A stretch of 64,000 nt of DNA from Monomorium pharaonis (taxonomy: Eukaryota > Arthropoda > Insecta > Hymenoptera > Formicidae). This document shows, piece by piece, positions 1-12,277 of this stretch. The notes beneath the pieces were generated by a model that saw only the letters and a list, made by a program, of their open reading frames with translations, did not search any database and had not been told where the DNA came from. The stretch spans positions 22,152,774-22,216,773 of the forward strand of contig NC_050468.1 of the NCBI RefSeq assembly GCF_013373865.1, in the 5' to 3' direction. Numbering within the stretch: position 1 is the stretch's first letter; each line of letters starts with the position of its first letter. The position numbers were made by a program, and so were the translations under genes.

Positions 1-62
1 GTCTCTCCCCGTCTCTCCCCATCTCTACCCGTCTCTCCCCGTCTCTACCCGTCTCTCCCCGT
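1..62. repeat. Decamer tandem repeat at window edge
   Basis: Six consecutive copies of a 10-bp unit of the form gtctctcccc, with c/a changes in some units, fill the first 60 bases. The array runs off the left edge, so its true length is unknown. No coding function is apparent. Confidence 0.9.
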
Positions 63-2168
63 GGGAATACTTTAAACAACCGATTGCCTAAATCGTATCT
101 TTTGCAGCATGTTGTAAAAAAGCTTACAATAAATTAATAAATGGTGAAAAATTAAACATTGTTATAATAAGTACTTGAAATATCAAACTACAATTTCTAA
201 CGTTTATTTACATATAAATTAGTATCAAATAAAGCATATAAAAAGAAAACTCAAATAGTACGTATTCGGCAACTCTGCTATTTTTTTTCTCCTTGAGGAA
301 GTACGTAACATAGCAGGCAATTTCTCATGTAAATGCATTAAGAAAATTAAATATATTTTACTTTTTCAGAAAAATGTTCGCCCGAAAGCAACAATTTTAT
401 AGAATGATTTTCGCTTTTTTTTCGCAGAAGAAAAAGTGCTTCCGGGTCACTTCATGTCGTGTGTGTGCGGCGCACTTTAAGAATGCTTCCTTTGTTGCAA
501 AATTCGATGAAAACGCCCCCCTCTTTCTCTCCTGTCGCATTTTTCAGAGTAACCATGCGTGCGTCGTCATGCAAAATTACTCACAAATCCGCCTTCCCTC
601 CAGCAAGTCGATAAGCTGTAAGTCAAATGGATTTCACTTTATCATGGATAGTGGAAGGTACGGAGCTCCCGGCGGCTTTATCCACGTACTACGAGGGCTT
701 AACCCATGGCTCGATTCAGTTCGGCAGCGAAACTGATGGACGAGGTATTGCGCGATCGAAGCATGCCGAGCGCATGAGAGCGCGCGATATCGCTGATTGA
801 CAAAATCGTTTTTACGGATACAGCCATGCGCAGTAAACCTGAAAGGAATCCATCGCAACTGAAGATTTCGTACGTAAATAAAAATTCAAAGTACCGAACG
901 TACAACCAGTATGACGCAATCGGATATTGTGTTACACAATGCCCATCGATTTGTCTCATCTTTCCAACTACTGAAAGCTTTTAAGAACTTTGTAGCTTGC
1001 TTTTGAAAGCTTTCCAAAGCTCTTTTCGAGAAACTGTAATAATCCCATCGGATGGTATTGCAATCATTAATAGCCGCCTAGCTTATAATAAGTCTATGTG
1101 GTAAAAAAGGAGATTCCACCCCCCAAAAAATCAATAATGAAGAGCTAAAAGTTAAGGAAAGCGGTATAAAATATATTGTAGAGTAACTTTTGAGAGCGCC
1201 GCGTATCCGCGCGCGCTCTGGGAGAGTTTAGATTGGATGAATTCGCGCGTGGATACGAACGAACAGGTTGGAGAGCAGTCGGGCACGATACTTGTTGGAA
1301 GAGAGTCCGATGGCGGGGTAACAGCGAGCGCGCATACCGTCGCTCTCGCTGGGAGTAATTTACGAATATTTTACAGCTCCCTAAAGCCGTAAACGCAACC
1401 GACCGCGTATATTTGCGCCGTGCCTGCCGCGAATATTAGCTTCCAGTCTCGTGTATGCCCCCCGGGGGCAGAAGACACAGAGATAGTCGGGTGATGAATG
1501 TCCCGTCAGCAACGAGGTGGTTTGCCAAACCTTTCCGAGGAGAGACGCAATAGTCGTCGTGGCCTCATCTGCTTCTATCTTCGTGAATTGTATCCTAAAA
1601 TACGTTTGACGGAACGACGGATCCCGTTGAGGGCCTTCGCTCTCGTCCATGCCCTGCCGTTCGTTTACCGATAACATCGATAACGAGGAGAAATTGCGCT
1701 GGTTAATCGGAACTTTCTCGAGATTTGAGGCGAGGCTTCCGCAGATTTGCATATTATACGGCGCTGCGCGGGGAAATAAAGATTTTCCTGTTTAATCTGA
1801 CTGCAACATTCTACTTTTTGCTTTATCTCGTTCCCTTCTTTTCATATCGTGTGTGTCTCATGCGTTACCGCGCGAGTACGATAGTATGTTGATAATTATG
1901 TGCAAGTGTACAATTATAATTTCATGTAATTAAGTGCAACTATAGAGTAACTCTGGAATACGTACAGCATCTGGAATATATACACACAATCAAAAACTTA
2001 ATTATGCATTTGTTTACTACACGTTTCAGATAAATAAACTGGGTCGATAAAAACGTTATACTGTCTACTACTATTAAAAAGTTAGAAAAGTAAAACATTT
2101 ATTTTCTTATTTAAAAAAACTTTAAAAACCCTTGCATATTTTTGTTTTATTATAAAAAGATAGGATAT

Positions 2169-2213
2169 ATGGCCACGCGTAAATGGGATCAAGTTGAACA
2201 AAGAATACAAGAG
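2169..2213 (+). CDS. Possible 15-codon first exon, unidentified
   Basis: An ATG-initiated run of 15 codons (MATRKWDQVEQRIQE) stops exactly at a strong donor, GAG|GTAAGTAC. The peptide has balanced charged, coding-like composition in otherwise AT-rich DNA. It would be the first exon of a plus-strand gene. I could not identify the protein or a downstream exon with a matching phase in the window. A chance ATG plus donor is a real alternative, so this is a weak candidate. Confidence 0.18.
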
Positions 2214-5200
2214 GTAAGTACTTATATTTTGATATTTTCCATTCTTTATTATCCCTCCAAAGCTATGTACTACAAAATAACCACAAAGCAGCATTGCTGC
2301 TACAACTCGTCTTTTGCGTATTTACATACTTTGCATATCTTGTAGTGTAATTTTGTGAGAGTACACAAAGAGAAATTAAAATTAAATCAAATTAAAATGT
2401 ACACATGGGTGAGCTATGAGATAGTAAAATATACTGCATAATATTTTATTGTGTAATATATATATATATATATATATGTTATAAATATATTTTTTCACGC
2501 GCTTTTCACTTTATAATAACAGTCATTACACAATTACGTTCTTAGAATTTTATTATACAAAAGGCTTTCAACGTTGTAATGTGATCCAGAAATAAATTAA
2601 ACTCGCATCAGATTGATATTAAAGAAGAAACGGATATGTAAAAACAAAACATACGTAACCGCTAATTTTGTTTTGTAGCTGTCACAGTTTTTTTAATATA
2701 AATCACACAAATGTCGAATACTGTTCATATATAATATTAAACAATATAAGATTAATTTTTTCTATCGACACATTTCATCACATGCGGCTAATGAATTCTC
2801 GCGGCTTATAAGTCTTGTTATAAATATCGATGCATTAGCGAGAAAAATTGCTCCTGGATCCCATGATATTCACCTTATGGAAAATTATGTAAAACGACGT
2901 ATCTACTGCTCTAAAAGGAGTAGAAAGCGACATGATAGCTCGTGTGGAGATAAGGGCTGCGAAGTAAAATGTCCCGCAACCAAAATCGATTTTCTATTTA
3001 TTCTGAGGCAATGTTATCTCGTTCAAGAACATCTTGATTTCTCAGCGCCCTGTTGTCTATTTCTGATTCATGCGGTTCCAAGATACATTTGATTCTAAAA
3101 CAGCATTATCGCGGTCTCTGCTACAAATATTGTATTCAGGAAATTCTATATACGAAACATACGTTTGAATAAGTTCAGTTGGGGATTAACCCTCCATTAC
3201 TCTAGTTCGACAAACATACATTTTCATTGTACTAAATAAAATAGAGAAAATAATCATACAAATGTAATCTGAAGGTTGTAAGTAAAAAGTTAGAAAGTTT
3301 CACAGTCAACTTTTTAACATCATATCCATATAATTAGAAACGAATCAAATGTAAACCGAGTGTTCGTCTTATATAAAAAAATGAAAGGTAAAATAAATGT
3401 TATCAAGGAAACACAAGACACGGACTTTCCCATTTCGGATGACAAAATCGAACGTGATGATGATCTTCGTAAAAACGCGCATGAGTGATGTGCGGGTCGT
3501 TATCCAACGGAGATCAAATTAAATGCAGCAAACGTCGTCGGAATCTCTTGGTGTTATTGCCGGTTTGGTGTTATCTTATCGTCAACAAGAAGCGAAAGAG
3601 AAATGCGGACGCGGACGACAGTTCGGCTCTCACGGCTCTGACGCGATAAGAAATAACGGGCTCCTCGTTAGGAAGGATAAAGTCGAATGACGGTCGAGAA
3701 GTCAGATAAGCAGGGCGGCCGTAATTGGGGATATTCGGGGGGGGGGTGGCATTGTTCCTTCGTCGATTCATTTTTTCCCTTCGCCATGATAAATGTTGTG
3801 CGACACTCGTTCTTTTTGTCCGCGGGTTAGGAACAAATAACCGGGAAACCAGTGGGCTCGCACGGTAAATCGCCATAACTTTTCAAACCGCATATTTGCG
3901 ATGTGATATCTCGCCGAATAATTAAACAGCATACACGGTATGCGGATAAAACCAAATATAAAAGCTGTATGGTGTTAAATAAATTACTTTCAGAAAACAG
4001 CACATATGTAAAATATAAATATAAAATCCCTTTTATTTGCACGATGATTTTATTCCATCGGTCGGACAAATCTCTACCATACTGGCGGCAATTGCCGCCG
4101 TTCCGCCGCCGGAATTATTTATCGTATGATAAAGAGTAAAAGTCCGTAAAGTAGCTTACTGTCAGGGAATTTGAATTGAAAAAACGAAACGCTGCTTCGT
4201 ATCGTTACTCGATATTTCCGAATATTTCGTCCAGCGCTTTTTACAGAACTTGAAATGCAACACGGGTTGCGAAATTCTTTTCAGTCGTTCTGGAAATAGC
4301 GAATTTTCTAGGTTGCGCAAATGAATGGACCGGCATTTCCCCACGCAATGCATTAAGTTGCCAGCCGCAAACGCATGCATTTTTAAACGGATCGAAGGGC
4401 CGAGTAATGCTCTCGTTGGGACTTTCTTCCATTTATCGGAAATGGACGCGTTTTCCCCGCGGCGAAATGGGTTTCGGGTTGCACAGGCGACTCTGACCAT
4501 AAATTCCCTTTGTCGCCGGAAAGAGGAACGTTGTACGATCGGGTGAGCGCATTTCGAGAAGAAACGGCCGTAATCCCGCGATTACGTAATCCGTTTTTAA
4601 CTCATGACACTTTTCCGCGCGCCCTTCCGCGCGATGAAATAATTACGCGAGGTGAAATCCGTGCAACTGCAACGTCGTTCAAAATGATGGCGACTCGCCT
4701 GAGAATGAAGCAACGTTCTATCTGTCTTGATAGCACTCGCGCACTGCAAAATGTTGAGTCGCGAGACGAAAAAATAAAAAACAGCTCTGCCCTCTCCTGT
4801 CGTCCTCTCCTCGTATCCGGCAGCAGCAGCTTTGTGCGCGAAACAGCTTAACATTCTCTGCACTCAAAGCACGGAAGAGAAAAGTTCCCGCATTCTTTTA
4901 GAGGGCTAAGCAATCCTATACCTTTAACCAGGCTCGCGAGTAAACTGCATTTGAAATGGAAACCATCTCAATGGACCAAGAAAATTTTCCTCATGAATTG
5001 ATGGATATCGTAGAGATAAAGCTTCAAATATCATATACATCATATACGTTTAGATTCGTTTAACGGTTTTGATAATCAATATTATTAACTGTTTATGCCA
5101 CAAATTTTTGTGTCCCTAAAAACCTAGAACATTATTACATAAGATACTTATTTGGATTTATGGTAAAAAATGTTAATTTTCGATACTTTTAAAAAATTAT

Positions 5201-8200
5201 TAATTTATAATAAAAAATAACATAATTAAAAAGGAATCTAAAAGGATTCTAAAAAATATGTTAGAGTATTCTAAATAAGTGCTTAAATTACCGTTTTAAT
5301 ATTAAGATTTAGAAGAAAAGAAATAAGTTTAGAAAAGTTAAATATTTTAATAAAAAAAACGCATTTTCTTTATAAAAAACACAAATTTTAATTATTTGAT
5401 TGCTTATAAACAATTATGCAAATAAAAATTAATAATTGCCCATTTTTTAAATTTAGAACAAAATATAATAGCGTTCTCTAAATCAATATGCAATATCTAA
5501 ATAGCAGCAATAATTCTCCCTCAATAAATTCCTATCGAAACATATAGGGTAGTTTTCAACATTATGTAAAACTTATTTGACAAATAGATATATCTATTTT
5601 GTTTTGAAAAAAATATATAACGTGTATATTTATAAAAGAAATAAATACAATAAAGTTACAACAAAAAAGTGTTGTTAAAATTGAAATGTATTTTTAAAAT
5701 ATTATTTTTCAAAACCACGATAACTCAAATCTGGTTTATCCGATCAGTTTAAATTTTAGAGTAATATTTTTAACAATATTCGACATCGTATCATGAAAGT
5801 TTTTTTCCAATTTATAATTGTTTTTCTGAAGTTATAAAAAAAAGAATAAATTTTTTTGAAAAAAAGTAATTTTTTAATTGAAATGTGCTGTTTCGCGAAA
5901 AATAAAGTTAAAGAAATTTTCTTCGTGATCTGAAAATAACAATTGTAAAGAAAAAATTGCTTATCTTTTAATTTCAGATAATTTATCGAGACAGAATTGT
6001 TACTCTCATACAGATACGCACATTGATTTAGAAGACACTGTTATTTTCATATTTTTGTTCTAATTGTGCATTTTACTTTTTTAAATAAAAATACATATTT
6101 TTAAAATAAAAACACATTTATCCATCTTTTTAATAAGTTTCACATTTTGTCAAAAAACAGTCTATTTTTTAATTCGTTATTTCTACATAAGTAACTCCTT
6201 AAATGTTATTAATATATAGATTCGTATTAGTAACAAATAAGATAATTAGGGCACAAAATAAAGGCGCACAAGCGCATTTACATTGCGACCGTAAACTGCA
6301 TAACAAGAAAAGCAGCCGTGTACTTTGTTTGATACGAGTTTATAGTTAACGGTGTGGGAGACACGCTCGTTCGCAAACTGCCGCTGTCGGAAAACTCAGC
6401 CTTCGGCGAGCCCAACCTTTGGAAAATTAAATTACTTACTGTCCGATATTGTTTACCGATACTTAAATCGACCGACACGACGAGCACCGACAGTTTAATC
6501 TCTCCGCGGCCTCTCCCGCTCCCCCACTCCGCCAACATTTCGCGGAAAAGAAAGGTCAGAGGAGCGGAAGCGAGCGACCCTTATCGATTTCAGCGTTTCC
6601 CACGGGAAATCGCGTTCGTTCAGCAAGGAGGAACCGGGAAGGCGGACACCGTGGAAGGAAGGATATTCACGGCGAACGGGCGGGCGCAGAATTTTCCATT
6701 ACACCGAGTGCGGTTACCCACCCTTATCATAGCGGTGCATATTCCAGCGACAGGCGCAGGGCGACGACTACCACTTGCGTAGTAATGGAAAACAAACAGG
6801 GAAAATATCGTCCGTTTACAATGCCGGTGATATTCCGCGTACGGCACGCCTCTTCTTAAGGCCGGATTCGCGGATATTCGCGAGGCAACGGCAATGAGCC
6901 CCGATAAAGAGGATATTTCTACAACTTATACGCGTGTAAAATATAACTTTCTGACGCTAAGCTCTTTCTGTGAGATCCCACGAATTTTCCAGCGTAACTA
7001 TAATTCCGCGTTCGCGTATCTCTTTTAAAATCGACACGAAGCTTCCGGGCTTCCCCCGGACGGGCGAACCAGATCACTCAGCTGTACACGTGTTATTGAT
7101 GTGCAATGTCTCTGTTATATACGTGTGGTAATTAGGATTATCGGTTGTTGTTGCAGCGCGCAACTGTTTCGGGGGGGGGGGAGGCCGCGTTTATTTATTT
7201 GAATTTAAACTCTCGTCGTAAAACTCACGGCAAACACGCAACCGGTCAGCAATGTGTATCGAAGTTTTGACGGGTAGCGAATGGCAAAGCGGCCACTATA
7301 ACGAAGAACAGCGGCGTTGTTGTTTCGCGACGGTAATGGCCCGCGTTTAATGCGCCATTAGAAGTTGTTAACTGTTGTTTCGGGAGAGCACACCGCGTTA
7401 CACATGCATATATGTATGATAGCGGACGACGCGACGATGCGCGTCGTTCGACGTTGCGGGCGGATTTACTGTTTTCCGGCCTCGAGAGTCGGCAATTAAA
7501 TGATCTTCCTTTTTTGACCGGGTTTTTTTTTTATGGTAATTGCATTTGGTCAACAGAACGACGTTGAAAGCCAAAAAATTATTTTTTCTCTTCTAATTGA
7601 CCGTCGTACGTTTCCGCAGTTTTCGATATCTTAATTGGAAAGAAAACTAGGTCACTAAAATTGAAGTCTAAATTACGCTAAAAGATTTTATATTGTTTAT
7701 TTCTTGATCGGTCCTTAGTTCAGAAACTACTATGCATTTTTAATAAAAGAATATTTCAGTTTTTCCACAAAAATATTAAACGCGTCCACAATCAAGTGCC
7801 TTGTATTTAAAAAAAAAACTAGATATTTAATAATTGCAATTGAGGCAAAACATTTTTCAATCTTGTTTCGGAAATCACTTTTAACTGCCCAGTCGGTTAA
7901 TTTTCATTATTATCAAACAACAATAGAATATTCGATATATATAAGCAATAAAATATTAAATTACGAAATATTTAATAAAACTGCAACTCGTGTTTTCTGT
8001 TTCTATTCCCTCGCCATTGCCATTTCTGATTCCCATCTATTTTAAAATCAAATAATATAAACGCATCGCTTTTGTTTTTCGTGTAATAATTGTTTTGATT
8101 AAAGCTTGGTCAAACTCACGTTTCAATTGATTTAAAACTGCGACTTGTGTACAGAATGCATGTTACATTTTTTGCCACTTTAATAATAATACTGTTAGTT

Positions 8201-9129
8201 ATTTTAAACACTAAACAAGCAGTTGCAATGCGAACTGTTTAACAAAAAAATCATACATTTAAGTTATAAAATTGAAGAAAAACTTCAACAGCAAAATAAA
8301 AAGTTGTTTTGTAAATACATAAAACTGGTATTATACTGCAAACATGGAGCGCTCTTCGTTACACATCTTTCATTTCATACGCATGTATTTCTAGTAAACC
8401 TCCGAGCGAACCAAAGATTGTCGCGGAAATAGATCAGGTCACAAATTATATACATACATAACAATGATTAGACGCGAAAAGTATTTTATTATATATTGTA
8501 TTTCCAATCTGACATAATTAAGTTTAATTTAACGCTTCGTTTTATTCAAACTGCTCAGAGTGACGATACGTTCCATGATAAAGTACAATCTAATTACAAC
8601 CCAATTTTGCGAATTACATTTACTGTGCGCTAGCAGCGAATTGCAACGTATTGATTCGTCTCCAGTTCGTTGCCACAGCATTTCAATTCGTAATATATAA
8701 ATTCCTCCCTCCCTGTGCTCTACTTGAAACAGTAATGTAACTACTCCAGCACCGAAACAATGTCGATGTCTACCATAAAATTTCCTAATTAAGCTAAAAG
8801 CTTCTCCGAAAAGATAACGATGTAAAAATTTATTAATGATAAATAAAAAATATCTGGAATTATAATATGTAAGGTCAATAAAACAGAAGAGAGATACAGT
8901 CGATCACATCCGAAAACGTCGAGGAGGCAGAATTTTGATCAAATTGTGCAGAAATGCCGCGCGTGACGGACTAATCCAATCATAGTACCGATATATGCAA
9001 TAACGTTTACTTGATCGTACGTACTATATATTAGAGCGCGTGTACATATGCGGTGTACGCGGATGTACATACTGCACGCGTGTCGACACTCCACCTATCT
9101 CGCAGCTTATTACATATACGAAGAGAACG

Positions 9130-9137
9130 AGAGAGAT

Positions 9138-9199
<62 letters not shown>

Positions 9200-9211
9200 A
9201 GAGAGAGAGAA
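9130..9211. repeat. (GA)n microsatellite
   Basis: About 80 bp of GA dinucleotides, interrupted near each end by gata and gaaa variants. Open frames through it encode only Arg-Glu or Leu-Ser runs and are not genes. Confidence 0.95.
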
Positions 9212-9649
9212 GATATTTCGCTCAGCACAAAACATTGTTATCTGCGGTGTAATCCGCCTTTGCCCGGCGTGCGCGCACCAACGTAATTGTAAAATGAGCG
9301 CAAACCGGGAAGTCTCATTAATATTTCGCTTTGTTCTTTCCTCCTAGCTGCGCGTCGTAAAGAAAATGCGGAGAAGCTTTTATTTAAAATATCGGAAAAT
9401 GTCGACGTGGAAGGGAAACACGATTTGCGCGTTTGTATTCCTTTAATTTCGCTCGACAGCACCTCTCGCCGTGGAAGTGTAGCGACGTCATTACGAAAAC
9501 GGATCTCACGACGTCACGCGTATATCTCCCGCGCCTATCTAGAAGACGTTAAGTTCGGACGATTAACGTCATTTTGTACGTCAAAAATCGCGCGGAGCGC
9601 GCTCCGTCTTATGTTCCCCTTTCCCGCACGTAAGAATTTCACGAGACGT

Positions 9650-9671
9650 TTTTCGCACGCGCGTGCGAAAA
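9650..9671. repeat. Perfect 22-bp CpG-rich palindrome
   Basis: The two 11-bp halves, ttttcgcacgc and gcgtgcgaaaa, are exact reverse complements with no spacer. The centre is an alternating CG/GC stretch. A 14-bp perfect palindrome, CGGAGCGCGCTCCG, lies about 60 bp to the left. Confidence 0.85.
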
Positions 9672-10791
9672 TGGAATATCTGCTCGAGCGATAAAATGTA
9701 CGCCCGGAATGCGTTATATAAACGTGGTTCGTGAATTCGCCGCGCATTCAAAAGGAGTCGAAAATGCACGATGTTACGGCGATAAAAATACCAAGACTTT
9801 CCTTCTTGCACATCCCTCCTGTGCCTTTACTGCTGCTGACAGCTTGCGGTATCAGTGTTCTTCATATACAGGGAGCAGCGCTGTTCGAACGAGATTATGT
9901 TGAAGACTGATTATGTCGTAGACATTGTGTCGAAAGTCGTATTAATTTAGTAGAAATTACAGCTCTACGGTATGGAAATAGAAGCATACAATTTAACGGC
10001 ACCATACAGTTTAGCATTTAATTACGTGATGTTCTCTTTCGATCAATTTTGCAAAATTATGTTGCAATTAAATAAATAATGCGCGGTCGATCGTATACCA
10101 ATAATGCAATCCTTTTTCGGGAAAATAAATTTAAATTAAAAATGCATATACAATAGCAACCAAGCAAATTGTACTTCAAAAACTAAAAAAAGAAAACTTA
10201 AAAATTAAATGTAAATATGACAATAATTAAGAAATAAATAAACTTTTGATTCATATTCAATTAGTCATATTCAATTATTTAAATTTATGATATAACATAC
10301 TTGAATACTCTCCCTTTTATACGACAGAAATATGTTTCTTGTGAATTATATAAATCACCATTTTTTAAGAAATGCGTTATTATCGAAATATTGTATTCTA
10401 CACTCGGCATCTTTCCTTTAGTAACACATATAGTATTAATCGTGTAAATTTCGATAAGTGTAGCGAAAAATCAGCCAATAGCGCGCGGCTCTTCGAAAAT
10501 CATCCCCAAGGACGCCGAACGCCATTTGTTCGATCCCCGTGCGGGACAGCGAATTATCGGGAGTATTTCCGTTCTCGTTCTCGCGACGTTACTCTAACGA
10601 TCGAGTTAATCCGGAAAAGCCGGGCATATACGTGATCGAGGAGTGCGCAAAGTGTGTATATAGCCGCTACACGCAATCGTCGCGGCTGAATATCACGTCG
10701 ATCGCTCGCCATTTACGGTATCGATGTCGATATGACGTCGTCGCGACGGTGCATGTCGATTGCGGACGGGCGGCCCGCAATTAGCAATTAA

Positions 10792-10857
10792 AATCGGCGG
10801 ACCGGCCGATTGATTGGACCCGCATGATATTCCGCGGGTCCAATCGACCCGCCGATT
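10792..10857. repeat. GC-rich hairpin/cruciform
   Basis: The inner arms GATTGGACCCGC (10812-10823) and GCGGGTCCAATC (10834-10845) are perfect reverse complements around a 10-bp loop. The outer arms AATCGGCGG (10792-10800) and CCGCCGATT (10849-10857) also pair, giving a two-tier stem in CpG-rich DNA just upstream (in plus coordinates, to the left) of the dlg1 exon. It could be a structured regulatory element or an old foldback remnant. Confidence 0.8.
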
Positions 10858-11202
10858 ATAATTACCGGCGTTAATTATGCAACGGCACCCCCGCTGGGCG
10901 AGATATAATCAACACTCGCCGCGGCGAATTACGTTCGGACTATTTTCCGTCATCGCGCCGCAACATTGTTGGGATTTCAATTCCAACGATTTCACCCGGA
11001 ATGAAACGAGCGAGTGAGCGCCGCGGAGATTCATTTTCGCCGCGCGCCTCGTCGGAATTGCGTCTCATCGAGATTTATTACTGGCCTCACACTCGTCGCG
11101 CCTCTCTCTATTCCTCCTGGAGGAATTCGCAAAGTGCAATTCGCGAAGCGCGAGTAGGATACATATGAACAGAGGCGAACAGACTTATATAACTGTACTC
11201 AC

Positions 11203-11339
11203 GTCGTTCTGGGCGAAGGTCGGCGTGATTGGCCCGTCGCTGGCTTCCCATTTGTCCGCGATGCGGATCGTCTCCGCCGTTTTCTGCTGCACCGATTTCG
11301 ATTCGTCGAGCAGCGTCAGCTCGTAAAACTCCTGGATAT
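11203..11339 (-). CDS. dlg1: Discs large 1, internal L27-domain exon
   Basis: Partial gene, one internal exon. Discs large is a membrane-associated guanylate-kinase scaffold at septate junctions and synapses; its SAP97/DlgS97 isoforms begin with an L27 domain that pairs with other L27 proteins such as Lin-7 or MPP family members. The exon is bounded on the minus strand by a clear acceptor (TTGCAG|ATATCC) and donor (GAC|GTGAGT). It has 137 nt: two bases completing a split Asp codon, then 45 codons. It begins DIQEFYELTLLDESKSVQQK, which closely matches what is known of the end of the Drosophila DlgS97 and vertebrate SAP97 L27 domain. The remainder (ending SDGPITPTFAQND) is the variable linker. 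The exon encoding the first half of the L27 domain and the downstream PDZ, SH3 and GK exons were not found in the window. The gene runs right to left with introns of at least 11 kb and 23 kb around this exon. Confidence 0.9.
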
Positions 11340-11398
11340 CTGCAACAGTCCGAAGAAAAAGGAAAAGACGTATTACCATCTGCCTCACTCGGAGCTCT

Positions 11399-11410
11399 GT
11401 CTCTCTCCCT

Positions 11411-11453
<43 letters not shown>
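11399..11453. repeat. (CT)n microsatellite
   Basis: CT dinucleotide run preceded by CCTCTC variants. It lies 60 bp upstream of the dlg1 exon acceptor on the transcribed strand, where it reads GAGAGA. GAGA tracts near exons can bind GAGA-factor-type proteins, but nothing specific shows that here. Confidence 0.95.
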
Positions 11454-11454
<1 letters not shown>

Positions 11455-12251
11455 ACGTTCGGGGGTAAAATCTCCGCGGACCGTATGACCCGCAGCGATC
11501 TCCCGGACGGCGGGGGATTTCATTTCGTTTCTATCTGGCTTTCCTGCGTGCAAACGCCATGATAAATTGACCGGGAACTCGATTTAGTCCGTCCGCTCAC
11601 ATTGCATGCACGGGGAAACCTCCAGGGTGATATAATGGGGGCTAACCGAGAGACAATCGGTCGTAAGTCGTATTGTATAATAATGGAATAATGGATTTGG
11701 TGCTCAAGTAGGATCGGTCATCTTCAACGATGAACACACGTTATTTAGGATGAAGCGCACGTTGCCAATTCAAGAGGTTTCGGAGGGACCGAGCGAGCGG
11801 GCATCCCCCATCTTCGTCCCGTCGTACCGAAGACTTTAACGCCGGGGTCCCCGAGACGTGAACGCAAAGCCGCACGATAAGGCGGTCACATAATTTTCAA
11901 TAGTTACGCCGCTCGCGTAACTCGAGTGGACTCTCGAGCCAGCACGTGTCGCGGCGCCGCGTTCTCGAATATATATCACCGGCACCGGGACACGTCGGGC
12001 GCAGGTCGTCTGGGTCGAAGGAGCCCGTAACTCCTTGCCAGCGCCGCTCGCTTCTCGCCACGACGACGTTGCGGAATGGGCTGAGGCTGTCTCGTGACAA
12101 CGCGAGGATCGGACAGCGTGGGGCACCGTCTGAATTAAGAATGAAACGCTTGAAACTTTCAATTTTTTTTCCGCCTTGCAGTCGCACTCTTTTCGTGCAA
12201 TTTATTGCATGCGCGTGTTCCGAAGGTGTTCAAAAAGATTTTGGAAGAATT

Positions 12252-12277
12252 AAAAAAAAAAAAAAAAAAAAAAAAAA
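12252..12277. repeat. Poly(A) tract
   Basis: A run of 26 A. No target-site duplication or identifiable retroposed sequence was recognised on its left, so it is called only as a homopolymer. Confidence 0.9.

Larger units (their letters stand above)
63..11202. other. Non-coding: probable dlg1 intron or 3' flank
   Basis: No convincing coding exon was found over these 11 kb. On the minus strand this lies downstream of the discs-large exon at 11203-11339, so it is most simply the next dlg1 intron. Composition is strongly mosaic. About 4900-6270 is very AT-rich with homopolymer runs. About 6270-7500, 9240-9740 and 10440-11200 are CpG-rich with unmethylated-looking CpG density. A (TA)n tract lies at about 2457-2478, a (GA)n tract at 9130-9211 and strong palindromes at 9650-9671 and 10792-10857. 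Open frames in the GC-rich blocks lack recognisable domains or good splice sites. Confidence 0.5.

Noticed and set aside
1381..1752. 123-codon minus-strand open frame
   Set aside because: No convincing splice borders in phase with the dlg1 exon and no recognisable PDZ or linker sequence; it ends in low-complexity Arg/Gly.
9031..9347. Arg/Glu and Leu/Ser open frames on both strands
   Set aside because: They are translations of the (GA)n microsatellite with no domain or splice support. The same holds for frames over the other GA, CT, GT and CA tracts.
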